The position numbers and the translations under genes are program-made. The notes under the pieces are model-generated. The model did no database searches and had not been told where the DNA came from. It worked only from the letters and a program-made list of their open reading frames with translations. This document shows positions 1 through 10,058 of a DNA stretch of 64,000 nt, piece by piece. Source of the DNA: Streptomyces sp. DH-12 (GTDB lineage Bacteria > Actinomycetota > Actinomycetes > Streptomycetales > Streptomycetaceae); assembly GCF_002899455.1 (NCBI RefSeq), contig NZ_PPFB01000001.1, positions 6,332,501 through 6,396,500 on the forward strand, read 5' to 3'. Every line of letters starts with the position of its first letter. Positions within the stretch are counted from its first letter, which is position 1.

Positions 1-943
<943 letters not shown>

Positions 944-1030
944 AGTTGCTCGCGTCCACTGTGTTGGTTCTGAAACCACGAACAACCCCATGCCATGGTC
1001 ACGGTGTGGTGCGGTTGAGTGTTTCACAGT

Positions 1031-1149
1031 GTTTCGGTGGTCATAGCGTAGGGGAAACGCCCGGTTACATTCCGAACCCGGAAGCTAAGCCTTACAGCGC
1101 CGATGGTACTGCAGGGGGGACCCTGTGGGAGAGTAGGACGCCGCCGAAC
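1031..1149 (+). rRNA. rrf: 5S ribosomal RNA
   Basis: About 119 nt beginning gtttcggtggtcatagcg and ending cgccgccgaac, with the conserved loop segment ccgaacccggaagctaagcc in the middle. It lies about 90 nt downstream of the 23S end in the normal 16S-23S-5S order. No tRNA is present in the 23S-5S spacer or after the 5S. Confidence 0.97.
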
Positions 1150-1156
1150 TTCCTTT

Positions 1157-1202
1157 AAAGCTCCGGCTCTCGGGCGAACAGCCCGAGAGCCGGAGCTTTT
1201 TT
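1157..1202 (+). terminator. rRNA operon terminator
   Basis: A 17-bp perfect hairpin (agctccggctctcgggc paired with its complement, loop gaaca) is followed by a run of six T. This is a textbook intrinsic terminator ending the rRNA operon. Confidence 0.95.
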
Positions 1203-1257
1203 GCGTTGCGGTAGGGTCAGGGACATCTTAGAAACGTTTCCCACAGGAGGATCCCGG

Positions 1258-1866
1258 GTGGAGGTCCAGGAGACACGGGTCCAGACAGACCGTGTCCTCA
1301 CCATCCCGAACGTGCTCAGCATGGCGCGGCTGGTCGGCGTACCCCTGTTCCTCTGGCTGATTCTGCGGCCGGAGTTCGGCGGGCCGAAGAGCGACGGCTG
1401 GGCGCTCCTGGTGCTGGCCTTCAGCGGCGTCAGCGACTACCTGGACGGCAAGCTAGCCCGTCGGTGGAATCAGATCAGCAGCCTCGGCCGGCTGCTCGAT
1501 CCCGCGGCCGACCGGCTCTACATTCTCTCGACCCTGGTCGGACTCACCTGGCGGGAGATTCTGCCGCTCTGGCTGACCCTCGTGCTGCTGGCCCGGGAGC
1601 TGGTCCTCCTGGTCATGGTGGGCGTCCTGCGGCGCCACGGCTATCCGCCGCCGCAGGTGAACTTCCTGGGGAAGGCCGCGACCTTCAACCTGATGTACGC
1701 CTTCCCGCTGCTCCTGCTCAGTGACGGAAGTGGCTGGATCTCATCACTCGCTGCGATTTTCGGCTGGGCGTTCGCCGGATGGGGTACAACCCTCTATTGG
1801 TGGGCAGGAGTGCTGTATGTGGTCCAAGTCCGCCGCTTGATCCGTGCGGACACCATGGCCGATTGA
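1258..1866 (+). CDS. CDP-alcohol phosphatidyltransferase, probable cardiolipin synthase
   Basis: A 202-residue integral membrane enzyme of the CDP-alcohol phosphatidyltransferase family, which joins a CDP-diacylglycerol phosphatidyl group to an alcohol. The full active-site signature D-G-x2-A-R-x8-G-x3-D-x3-D is present at residues 63-85 (D63, G64, A67, R68, G77, D81, D85), followed by hydrophobic helices. GTG at 1258 was chosen because it follows an AGGAGG site; the frame is open further upstream without a ribosome site. The S. coelicolor gene in this position next to the guanylyltransferase was shown to be a eukaryotic-type cardiolipin synthase. By sequence alone phosphatidylglycerophosphate synthase cannot be excluded, so the specific reaction is inferred from context. 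Confidence 0.85.
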   Translation: MEVQETRVQTDRVLTIPNVLSMARLVGVPLFLWLILRPEFGGPKSDGWALLVLAFSGVSDYLDGKLARRWNQISSLGRLLDPAADRLYILSTLVGLTWREILPLWLTLVLLARELVLLVMVGVLRRHGYPPPQVNFLGKAATFNLMYAFPLLLLSDGSGWISSLAAIFGWAFAGWGTTLYWWAGVLYVVQVRRLIRADTMAD

Positions 1867-1977
1867 CTCGCTTCTTCACGCGCAACGTGGCGCGCGATGT
1901 CCCATGCTGGATAAGTGTGCGGCAAACCAGGCGGGTGTCGGCCAGACCGTCGTCTCTTCGAGGAGGACGCTTCCGAC

Positions 1978-4473
1978 ATGAAGGCCGTCGTGATGGCCGG
2001 GGGCGAAGGCACCCGTCTTCGCCCCATGACCTCAAGCATGCCCAAGCCGCTCCTGCCGGTGGCCAACCGGCCGATCATGGAGCACGTCCTGCGGCTGCTC
2101 AAAAGGCACGGGCTCAACGAAACCGTTGTGACCGTTCAGTTCCTTGCCTCACTCGTCAAGAACTACTTCGGTGACGGCGAGGAGCTCGGGATGGAGCTCA
2201 CGTATGCCAATGAGGAGAAGCCACTCGGTACCGCCGGGAGCGTCAAGAACGCAGAGGAGGCGTTGAAGGACGATGCCTTTCTCGTCATCTCCGGCGATGC
2301 CCTCACGGACTTCGACCTCACCGAGCTGATCAATTTTCACAAGGAAAAGGGCGCCCTGGTCACGGTCTGTCTGACCCGCGTGCCCAACCCGCTGGAATTC
2401 GGCATCACCATCGTCGACGACGAGGGCAAGGTCGAGCGCTTCCTAGAGAAGCCCACCTGGGGCCAGGTCTTCTCCGACACGGTGAACACCGGCATCTACG
2501 TCATGGAGCCGGAGGTCTTCGACTACGTCGAGCCCGACGTCCCCGTCGACTGGTCCGGCGACGTCTTCCCGCAGCTGATGAAGGAAGGCAAGCCCATCTA
2601 CGGCTATGTCGCCGAGGGCTACTGGGAGGACGTCGGCACCCACGAGAGCTACGTCAAGGCGCAGGCCGACGTCCTCGAGGGCAAGGTCGACGTCGACCTC
2701 GACGGGTTCGAGATCTCGCCCGGCGTGTGGGTCGCCGAGGGCGCCGAGGTGCACCCCGACGCCGTGCTCCGCGGACCGCTCTACATCGGCGACTACGCCA
2801 AGGTCGAGGCCGGCGCGGAGATCCGCGAGCACACGGTCGTGGGCTCCAACGTCGTCGTCAAGAGCGGCGCCTTCCTGCACAAGGCCGTGGTGCACGACAA
2901 CGTGTACGTCGGCCCGCACAGCAACCTGCGCGGCTGCGTCGTCGGCAAGAACACCGACATCATGCGCGCCGCGCGGATCGAGGACGGCGCGGTCATCGGC
3001 GACGAGTGCCTGATCGGTGAAGAATCGATCGTTCAGGGCAATGTTCGGGTCTATCCGTTCAAGACCATCGAGGCCGGCGCCTTCGTCAACACGTCGGTCA
3101 TCTGGGAGTCCCGCGGCCAGGCGCACCTCTTCGGCGCCCGTGGCGTCTCCGGCATCCTGAACGTCGAGATCACCCCCGAGCTCGCCGTCCGCCTCGCCGG
3201 CGCCTACGCGACGACCCTGAAGAAGGGGTCGACCGTCACCACGGCCCGCGACCACTCCCGAGGCGCCCGGGCCCTGAAGCGCGCGGTCATCTCCGCGCTC
3301 CAAGCCAGCGCCATCGACGTACGCGACCTGGAGAACGTGCCCCTGCCCGTGGCCCGGCAGCAGACCGCACGGGGCAGCGCCGGCGGCATCATGATCCGCA
3401 CCACGCCGGGCGTGCCCGACTCCGTCGACATCATGTTCTTCGACGGGCAGGGCGCCGATCTGTCGCAGGGCAGCCAGCGCAAGCTGGACCGCGTCTTCGC
3501 GCGGCAGGAGTACCGGCGGGCCTTCCCCGGCGAGATCGGCGACCTGCACTTCCCGGCGAGCGTCTTCGACTCCTACACCGGGTCGCTGCTGCGCAACGTC
3601 GACATCACCGGTATCGCCGAGTCCGGGCTGAAGGTCGTCGTCGACGCGTCCAACGGCAGTGCCGGCCTGGTCCTGCCCAGCCTGCTCGGCAAGCTGGGCG
3701 TCGACTCGCTGACCATCAACCCCGGTCTGGACGAGTCCCGGCCCACCGAGACGGCCGACATGCGCCGCGCCGGCCTGGTCCGGCTCGGGGAGATCGTGGC
3801 GTCCTCCGGTGCCGCCTTCGGCGTGCGGTTCGACCCCGTCGGTGAGCGGCTGTCGCTGGTCGACGAGAAGGGGCGGATCGTCGAGGACGACCGGGCGCTG
3901 CTCGTCATGCTCGACCTGGTCGCCTCCGAGCGGCGCAGCGGCCGCGTCGCGCTGCCGGTGACCACCACGCGGATCGCCGAGCAGGTGGCGGCGTACCACG
4001 GCACGCAGGTGGAGTGGACGACCACGTCGCCCGACGATCTGACCCGGGTCGGCCGCGAGGAGGGGACGATCTTCGGCGGCGACGGCAAGGGCGGCTTCAT
4101 CGTCCCCGAGTTCAGCGGCGTCTACGACGGCACCGCGGCGTTCGTCCGGCTCATCGGGCTGGTGGCGCGGACCCAGCTGACGTTGAGCCAGATCGACGCC
4201 CGGATCCCGCGGGCGCATGTCCTCAAGCGGGACCTGGCGACCCCGTGGGCCGTCAAGGGCCTCGTCATGCGGCGGGTCGTCGAGGCGGCCGGAGACCGCT
4301 ACGTGGACACCACCGACGGCGTGCGCGTGGTGGAGGCCGACGGACGCTGGGTCATGGTGCTGCCCGACCCGGCCGAGGCGGTCACCCACCTGTGGGCCGA
4401 GGGGCCCGACGACGCCTCCGCGCAGGCGCTCCTCGACGAGTGGTCGGCGATCGTGGACAGCGCGGGCAGGTGA
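1978..4473 (+). CDS. manC: mannose-1-phosphate guanylyltransferase fused to a phosphomannomutase-like domain
   Basis: 831 residues in three parts. Residues 1-235 are a nucleotidyltransferase with the nucleotide-binding motif GGEGTRLRP near residue 9 and SGDALTDFD; it should make GDP-mannose (or a related NDP-sugar) from mannose-1-phosphate. Residues 250-380 form a left-handed beta-helix of hexapeptide repeats. Residues 385-831 have the phosphomannomutase fold, but the motifs needed for catalysis are gone: the phosphoserine loop reads MIRTTPG at 472-478, the metal loop reads DPVGER at 619-624, and the sugar loop reads GGDGKGG at 700-706. The mutase part is therefore likely regulatory or structural. 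ATG 1978 follows GAGGAGG. GDP-mannose feeds lipomannan and protein O-mannosylation in actinobacteria. Confidence 0.88.
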   Translation: MKAVVMAGGEGTRLRPMTSSMPKPLLPVANRPIMEHVLRLLKRHGLNETVVTVQFLASLVKNYFGDGEELGMELTYANEEKPLGTAGSVKNAEEALKDDAFLVISGDALTDFDLTELINFHKEKGALVTVCLTRVPNPLEFGITIVDDEGKVERFLEKPTWGQVFSDTVNTGIYVMEPEVFDYVEPDVPVDWSGDVFPQLMKEGKPIYGYVAEGYWEDVGTHESYVKAQADVLEGKVDVDLDGFEISPGVWVAEGAEVHPDAVLRGPLYIGDYAKVEAGAEIREHTVVGSNVVVKSGAFLHKAVVHDNVYVGPHSNLRGCVVGKNTDIMRAARIEDGAVIGDECLIGEESIVQGNVRVYPFKTIEAGAFVNTSVIWESRGQAHLFGARGVSGILNVEITPELAVRLAGAYATTLKKGSTVTTARDHSRGARALKRAVISALQASAIDVRDLENVPLPVARQQTARGSAGGIMIRTTPGVPDSVDIMFFDGQGADLSQGSQRKLDRVFARQEYRRAFPGEIGDLHFPASVFDSYTGSLLRNVDITGIAESGLKVVVDASNGSAGLVLPSLLGKLGVDSLTINPGLDESRPTETADMRRAGLVRLGEIVASSGAAFGVRFDPVGERLSLVDEKGRIVEDDRALLVMLDLVASERRSGRVALPVTTTRIAEQVAAYHGTQVEWTTTSPDDLTRVGREEGTIFGGDGKGGFIVPEFSGVYDGTAAFVRLIGLVARTQLTLSQIDARIPRAHVLKRDLATPWAVKGLVMRRVVEAAGDRYVDTTDGVRVVEADGRWVMVLPDPAEAVTHLWAEGPDDASAQALLDEWSAIVDSAGR

Positions 4474-4500
4474 CCGTTCCGTAAGAGACGCGGTGACCGG

Positions 4501-4546
4501 CGGCGTGCCGGACCGGTGCCCCGGAAGGGGCCCGTCCGGCACGCCG
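4501..4546 (+). terminator. hairpin after manC
   Basis: Perfect 13-bp inverted repeat cggcgtgccggac / gtccggcacgccg with a GC-rich inner loop, starting 27 nt after the manC stop and ending before the next start. There is no T-run, as is common for Streptomyces terminators. Confidence 0.6.
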
Positions 4547-4584
4547 CCGGGTCTGTTCGGAAGTACGGGGCGAGGCGTGCGACG

Positions 4585-5487
4585 ATGTGCGGCATGCCGC
4601 AGCAACCCCCCGTTCGGAGCACAGCCGCGCGGCCCGCGCGCCCGGACGCGTCCATGTCGTTGATCACCAACGTGATGGACCACAGCCTCGACGACGGTTA
4701 CGCCGAGGCCGCCGCCCGGAAGCGGAGCGAGGGGACCGGCGGCCTGCCGAAGACCCTGCGGGCGAAGCTCGGTCTGGCCGCGGGGCTGGTCCTCGCCGCG
4801 TGCGTCGTCACCGTCGGCGCGGCCCAGGCCCGGGTCGCCGCTCCGGTCGTCGCCAAGGAGCGCGAGGAACTGATCGACCGGATCGACGAGGAGACCGCGG
4901 CCGCCGACCGGCTCGAGGAGAGCGTCGACGAGCTGCGCGCGGAGGTCAGCGCACGGCAGCGGGAGGCGCTGAGGGACAGCGGCGGTGACCGGTCGACGCT
5001 CATGGGCATCCTGTCGGGCGCCACGCCCGTCCACGGACCGGGCGTGCGGCTCGTGGTGAACGACGCCGAGGACAGCGGCGGCGGCGGTGACGGTGACCCC
5101 CGCTCCACCTCCGGGTTCTCCGACACCGGGCGGGTCCGGGACCGTGATCTCCAGCGGGTGGTCAACGGGCTCTGGGAGTCCGGCGCGGAGGCCGTCTCCG
5201 TCAACGGGCGGCGGTTGACCGCCCTGTCGGCGATCAGGGCCGCGGGAGACGCGATACTGGTCGACAACAAGCCGCTGGTGCCGCCGTACACGGTGCTCGC
5301 GGTGGGGGACGGCGAGGAGCTCGGCGACCGGTTCCAGAACAGCGCCGACGGTCTGTATCTGCACGTCCTGCAGGAGAACTACGGCATCCGGACGGCCCTG
5401 TCCGCGGAGGACGACGTCCGGCTGCCCGCCGCAACGAGTGTGACCGTACGAACCGCACAGCCGATAACCGAGAAGGACGCATCGTGA
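4585..5487 (+). CDS. DUF881 membrane protein (first copy)
   Basis: 300 residues. A cytoplasmic N-terminal region of about 55 residues is followed by one membrane helix (around residues 60-80, LGLAAGLVLAACVVTVGAA), a charged coiled-coil rich in E and R (residues about 90-130), and an extracytoplasmic DUF881 domain ending in the AVNGxR/NGRRL-type core. ATG 4585 has GAGG nine bases upstream; ATG 4594 is an alternative. The family is unassigned biochemically but in Gram-positives sits with the small basic protein Sbp and division genes. The gene overlaps sbp by four bases (GTGA), so the two are translationally coupled. Confidence 0.85.
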   Translation: MCGMPQQPPVRSTAARPARPDASMSLITNVMDHSLDDGYAEAAARKRSEGTGGLPKTLRAKLGLAAGLVLAACVVTVGAAQARVAAPVVAKEREELIDRIDEETAAADRLEESVDELRAEVSARQREALRDSGGDRSTLMGILSGATPVHGPGVRLVVNDAEDSGGGGDGDPRSTSGFSDTGRVRDRDLQRVVNGLWESGAEAVSVNGRRLTALSAIRAAGDAILVDNKPLVPPYTVLAVGDGEELGDRFQNSADGLYLHVLQENYGIRTALSAEDDVRLPAATSVTVRTAQPITEKDAS

Positions 5488-5816
5488 TCGCCGTACTGGG
5501 CCTCATCGTGGGAGTGGTGGCCGGCCTGTTGGTCCGGCCCGAGGTGCCGGCGGTCGTCGAGCCCTACTTGCCGATCGCCGTCGTGGCCGCGCTGGACGCC
5601 GTGTTCGGCGGCCTGCGCGCCATGCTCGACGGGATCTTCGACGACAAGGTCTTCGTGGTGTCGTTCCTGTCGAACGTCGTCGTGGCCGCGCTGATCGTGT
5701 TCCTCGGCGACAAGCTGGGCGTGGGTGCGCAGCTCTCCACGGGTGTGGTCGTCGTCCTCGGCATCCGCATCTTCTCCAACGCCGCGGCGATCCGCCGGCA
5801 CGTGTTCCGGGCGTGA
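5484..5816 (+). CDS. sbp: small basic protein Sbp family (DUF1290)
   Basis: 110 residues, almost entirely hydrophobic: three predicted membrane helices (about 1-20, 27-50, 55-80), a short polar loop rich in D/K, and a basic C-terminus ending RRHVFRA. This matches the Sbp/DUF1290 family, which lies near ftsZ or ylm genes in firmicutes. GTG 5484 overlaps the stop of the upstream DUF881 gene, and the stop overlaps a possible GTG of the next DUF881 gene. The DUF881-Sbp-DUF881 order is conserved in actinobacteria, suggesting a membrane complex; the function is unknown. Confidence 0.85.
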   Translation: MIAVLGLIVGVVAGLLVRPEVPAVVEPYLPIAVVAALDAVFGGLRAMLDGIFDDKVFVVSFLSNVVVAALIVFLGDKLGVGAQLSTGVVVVLGIRIFSNAAAIRRHVFRA

Positions 5817-5821
5817 GGCCG

Positions 5822-6799
5822 ATGAACGAGCGCGAACAGCCCGAGACGACGCGCCCGGCGGTGACCCCGCCGCGGACCGCCCCCGGCACGCCCGTGTCCG
5901 TCCCCGGCACGCCGCCCCCGGCCGGGCTGCGCCGGGAACTGCCCGCGGAGGTGCCCCCGGCCGCGCCCGAGAGGAACGGCGGGACCGAGGCGTCCCGCGC
6001 GTCTCACCCGTCCGAGGCGTTCCAGCCGCGTCAGACGCCCGGGGAGCCCGTCGCCGACGAGCCGGGCGGCCCCGTGCTGACCGGGCGGCAGCGGCTCGTG
6101 GACGGACTGTGGCCGCCGCGCGTGACCCGGGCCCAACTGATCGTCGCCCTGCTGTTGTTCGGACTCGGGTTCGGTCTCGCCGTCCAGGTCGCCTCCACCA
6201 GCGACACGGACGGCGCGCTGCACGGCGCGCGCCAGGAGGATCTTGTGCGCATCCTCGATGAACTCGACGACCGTACCGAGCGTCTTGAAGACGAGAAGCA
6301 GGGTCTCGAGAAGCAGCGGGAGGAGCTGGAGAACAGCTCCGACCAGGCCGAGGAGGCGCGCAGGCAGACGATCGAGAAGGAACGGCAACTCGGCGTCCTC
6401 GCGGGCACCGTGGCCGCGCAGGGGCCCGGCATCGAGATGACCGTGGAGGACACGAAGGGGACGGTCGAGTCGGACATGCTGCTCGACGCCATCCAGGAGC
6501 TGCGCGCCGCGGGCGCGGAGGCGATCCAGGTGAACGGGGTGCGCGTGGTGGCCGGCACGTATCTGTCGGACGTGGACGGGGGAGTCTCCGTGGACGGGAA
6601 CAAGATCAAGTCCCCGTATCGTTTCAAGGTCATCGGCAAGCCGCAGGACCTGGAGCCGGCGCTCAACATCCCCGGAGGCGTGGTGCAGACGCTCGAGAAG
6701 GAACAGGCCACCGCTACCGTGGAGCGGTCGGACAAGATCGTTGTGGACGCCTTGCGAGCGCCGGAGCGGCCTGACTACGCTCGGTCGTCCTCGCGGTGA
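5822..6799 (+). CDS. DUF881 membrane protein (second copy)
   Basis: 325 residues. A proline-rich cytoplasmic N-terminus of about 95 residues precedes a single membrane helix (LIVALLLFGLGFGLAVQVAS, about residues 102-121). A long heptad-rich coiled-coil follows (about 135-190), then the DUF881 domain with the AEAIQVNGVRVV core. A paralogue of the gene two upstream, with a longer coil. ATG 5822 is chosen; GTG 5813, overlapping the sbp stop, is also possible and would give perfect coupling. Resembles the second DUF881 protein of the M. tuberculosis Rv1823-Rv1825 block. Confidence 0.85.
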   Translation: MNEREQPETTRPAVTPPRTAPGTPVSVPGTPPPAGLRRELPAEVPPAAPERNGGTEASRASHPSEAFQPRQTPGEPVADEPGGPVLTGRQRLVDGLWPPRVTRAQLIVALLLFGLGFGLAVQVASTSDTDGALHGARQEDLVRILDELDDRTERLEDEKQGLEKQREELENSSDQAEEARRQTIEKERQLGVLAGTVAAQGPGIEMTVEDTKGTVESDMLLDAIQELRAAGAEAIQVNGVRVVAGTYLSDVDGGVSVDGNKIKSPYRFKVIGKPQDLEPALNIPGGVVQTLEKEQATATVERSDKIVVDALRAPERPDYARSSSR

Positions 6800-6989
6800 A
6801 CCGGGGGTGCATGGGGGGCGTCCGGCCAGGGCATGAGGTTGCGGGGGGTCGGCGCACCGAATGGGTGGTGCGTGGTGGAAACTGTCTGGCGGAGGCGGAC
6901 GTTGTGAAGATGTCCGGGTCGGCCAATGTGTTCAGTCAGGGTTCGTCCTGCCCCACGGGCGGGTCTGTTTCGGTCAAGGGGAATCGCCC

Positions 6990-7787
6990 GTGAAGTTGTT
7001 TGGGAAGTTGTTCGGCAAGAGCGCGCGGCGAGAGGACGGCGACAGCGCGACCGCTCGTCACCGCGCACAGCCCGGTGCGGAACACCAGCGTCCGCTGTTC
7101 CGGGACGAGACCGGCGGGGCCTTCGCCGACCCTGCGCAGTCGGGCGGCATAGGTTCTGGACAGCCGTCGGGCCCGGGTGCGGGCGGAGGCTACTCCGACC
7201 CGTACGCGTCCCCCGCCCCCGGCGGGCAGCCGCGGCAGGAGGATCCGTCCATGTCGGTCCTGGTGTGTTCGAGGTGCGGCAACCGCAACGCGGAGAGCAG
7301 CCGTTTCTGTTCCCACTGCGGTGCGCCGCTGAAGCCGGGCGTCACCCCGGAGCGCCCCTCCGAGACGACGTCCACGATCTCCATCTCCGGTCTTGAGGCC
7401 TACGACTCCGAGACCACGGGGCAGACCCAGCTGCCCGCGCTCTCCCCGGAGGCGCAGGCGGCCGTCGACGCGCTGCCGGTGGGCTCCGCCCTGCTGGTCG
7501 TGCGCCGCGGGCCGAACTCGGGCAGCCGCTTCCTGCTGGACGGCGACCTGACCACGGCCGGGCGTCACCCGCAGAGCGACATCTTCCTCGACGACGTGAC
7601 GGTCTCCCGCCGCCACGTCGAGTTCCGCCGCAGCCCGGACGGTTCGTTCACCGTCGCCGACGTCGGCAGCCTGAACGGCACCTACGTCAACCGCGAGCGG
7701 ATCGACCAGGTCGCCCTGTCCAACGGCGACGAGGTGCAGATCGGCAAGTACCGGCTGGTCTTCTACGCGAGCCAGCGGGGCTACTGA
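6990..7787 (+). CDS. garA: GarA/OdhI-type FHA protein with N-terminal zinc ribbon
   Basis: 265 residues. Residues 1-87 are polar and disordered. Residues 93-110 form a four-cysteine zinc ribbon (C93-x2-C96, C107-x2-C110). Residues 125-128 are ETTS, the threonine motif phosphorylated by Ser/Thr kinases in GarA and OdhI. Residues 167-258 are an FHA domain with the phosphothreonine pocket (GRH at 191-193, SRRH at 206-209, NGT at 229-231). In mycobacteria and corynebacteria this protein restrains 2-oxoglutarate dehydrogenase and affects glutamate metabolism. GTG 6990 follows AAGGGG; an internal ATG before the zinc ribbon (residue 88) is a weaker alternative. The FHA core is very close to mycobacterial GarA, which lacks a ribbon. 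Confidence 0.88.
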   Translation: MKLFGKLFGKSARREDGDSATARHRAQPGAEHQRPLFRDETGGAFADPAQSGGIGSGQPSGPGAGGGYSDPYASPAPGGQPRQEDPSMSVLVCSRCGNRNAESSRFCSHCGAPLKPGVTPERPSETTSTISISGLEAYDSETTGQTQLPALSPEAQAAVDALPVGSALLVVRRGPNSGSRFLLDGDLTTAGRHPQSDIFLDDVTVSRRHVEFRRSPDGSFTVADVGSLNGTYVNRERIDQVALSNGDEVQIGKYRLVFYASQRGY

Positions 7788-7789
7788 CC

Positions 7790-7810
7790 TCCCCGGGCAC
7801 GGCCCGGGGA
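7790..7810 (+). terminator. short hairpin between garA and ftsR
   Basis: Nine-base inverted repeat tccccgggc / gcccgggga with a three-base loop, immediately after the FHA stop and 16 nt before the next start. It could terminate or attenuate transcription into the MerR gene; there is no T-run. Confidence 0.4.
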
Positions 7811-7826
7811 ACTCCAGGAAGGGTCC

Positions 7827-8567
7827 ATGCAGCAAACACCGAGCGGCGGTGCCGGCGACGGCGCCGCCGCCGCGGACACCGGACTGCTGAGCATCGGTGC
7901 GGTGCTGAACGTGCTGCGCGAGGAGTTCCCCGAGGTCACCATCTCCAAGATCCGCTTCCTGGAGTCGGAAGGGCTCGTCGAGCCGCGCCGCACCCCGTCG
8001 GGGTACCGCAAGTTCAGCGCGGAGGACGTCGAGCGTCTCGGCCATGTGCTGCGCATGCAGCGCGATCACTACCTGCCGCTCAAGGTGATCCGGGAGCACC
8101 TGGCGGCCATGGAACGGGGCGAGGCCGTCCCGCTGCCGGCGCTGAGCCGTCCGGGTGACGGCGAGGACCCCGCCGAGTGCGTCCAGGACAGGCCCACGAC
8201 GGCCCGCATCGGGCGCAGCCAGCTGCTTGCCGCCGCCGGGGTGGACGAGCAGCGGCTCGCCGAGTGGGAGTCGTACGGACTGCTCTCCCCGGTGGGCGAG
8301 GACGTGTACGACGCGGAGGCGGTCACCGTCGCCGGTCTCCTCACGGAACTGGGGCGGTACGGGATCGAGCCGCGCCATCTGCGGGCCATGAAGGCGGCCG
8401 CCGAGCGGGAGGCCGGGCTGGTGGAGCAGGTCGTCGCGCCGCTGCGGCGCCACCGCAACCCGCAGACCAGGGCCCACGCCGAGGACCGCACCAAGGAACT
8501 GGCCGGCCTCACGACGAAGCTGCACGCGGCGCTGGTGGGGTCGGTGCTGGGGGTGCGGCTGCCCTGA
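7827..8567 (+). CDS. ftsR: MerR-family regulator, FtsR orthologue
   Basis: 246 residues. The N-terminal MerR-type winged helix spans about residues 14-85 (LLSIGAVLNVL, then SKIRFLESEGLVEPRR and SGYRKF). It is followed by a central segment with a second LAEWESYGLLSP-like helix-turn motif and a C-terminal helical region. The position directly after the GarA-type FHA gene and before the DUF151 gene equals that of M. tuberculosis Rv1828 and C. glutamicum FtsR, which activates ftsZ. No cysteines in a metal-binding pattern, so metal sensing is unlikely. The start ATG follows GGAAGG. Confidence 0.85.
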   Translation: MQQTPSGGAGDGAAAADTGLLSIGAVLNVLREEFPEVTISKIRFLESEGLVEPRRTPSGYRKFSAEDVERLGHVLRMQRDHYLPLKVIREHLAAMERGEAVPLPALSRPGDGEDPAECVQDRPTTARIGRSQLLAAAGVDEQRLAEWESYGLLSPVGEDVYDAEAVTVAGLLTELGRYGIEPRHLRAMKAAAEREAGLVEQVVAPLRRHRNPQTRAHAEDRTKELAGLTTKLHAALVGSVLGVRLP

Positions 8568-8650
8568 GAGGGCAGCACAGCCCGGCCGGATCGGCCACCC
8601 GATCCCGGCCCGACTACCCAAACGTCCCGGGCACGGCCTAGGGTTGCTGT

Positions 8651-9124
8651 GTGAACGAGCTCGATGTCGTAGGTGTCCGGGTCGAAATGCCCTCCAACCA
8701 ACCGATCGTGCTGTTGCGTGAAGTGGGCGGCGACCGCTACCTCCCCATCTGGATCGGCCCCGGGGAGGCGACGGCCATCGCCTTCGCTCAGCAGGGCATG
8801 GCGCCCGCACGGCCGCTGACCCACGACCTGTTCAAGGACGTGCTGGAGGCCGTGGGACAGGAGCTCACGGAAGTGCGCATCACCGACCTGCGGGAAGGTG
8901 TGTTCTACGCCGAGCTGGTCTTCGCCAGCGGGGTCGAGGTGAGCGCCCGTCCGTCCGACGCCATAGCGCTCGCCCTGCGCACGGGGACCCCGATCTACGG
9001 AAGCGACACGGTGCTCGACGACGCCGGGATCGCCATTCCGGACGAGCAGGAGGACGAGGTGGAGAAGTTCCGCGAGTTCCTCGACCAGATCTCGCCCGAG
9101 GACTTCGGGACCAGCAACCAGTGA
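8651..9124 (+). CDS. bifunctional nuclease family protein (DUF151)
   Basis: 157 residues of the DUF151/BFN family, first described as a plant dual DNase/RNase. Diagnostic stretches are LPIWIGPGEATAIA (about 30-43), THDLFKDVLEAVG and the SARPSDAIALALRTGTPIY block (about 97-115), followed by an acidic C-terminal tail. GTG 8651 follows an AGGG site. It corresponds to Rv1829 in the same conserved order. Nuclease activity in actinobacteria is inferred from the family only. Confidence 0.85.
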   Translation: MNELDVVGVRVEMPSNQPIVLLREVGGDRYLPIWIGPGEATAIAFAQQGMAPARPLTHDLFKDVLEAVGQELTEVRITDLREGVFYAELVFASGVEVSARPSDAIALALRTGTPIYGSDTVLDDAGIAIPDEQEDEVEKFREFLDQISPEDFGTSNQ

Positions 9125-9310
9125 GCCGGCCCCGGGGCCCCGCCGTGGTCGCGGCCCGCGCCGAGGGCATTCGGCTAGCCTTTCCCCGCGGTGGGGCACG
9201 GGAAACCACTCTTAGGGTGATTATCACTCGGCGTGCCGAGTGTGGCGATCGTTGACGCACCCTTGGTGACTGCCTACCGTCGAGGAGGCAGGTCAAGGAC
9301 GGAGGTCGGC

Positions 9311-9994
<684 letters not shown>

Positions 9995-10058
9995 GCCGGC
10001 GCCGCGCGGCGCCCACCCGACGCGCACGTTGTCAGTGGCGTAGGGCAGCATCGGGGAC

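Noticed and set aside
2443..5364. Antisense frame opposite manC and DUF881 (973 codons)
   Set aside because: Shadow of two well-supported genes; composition is low-complexity and no motif is seen.
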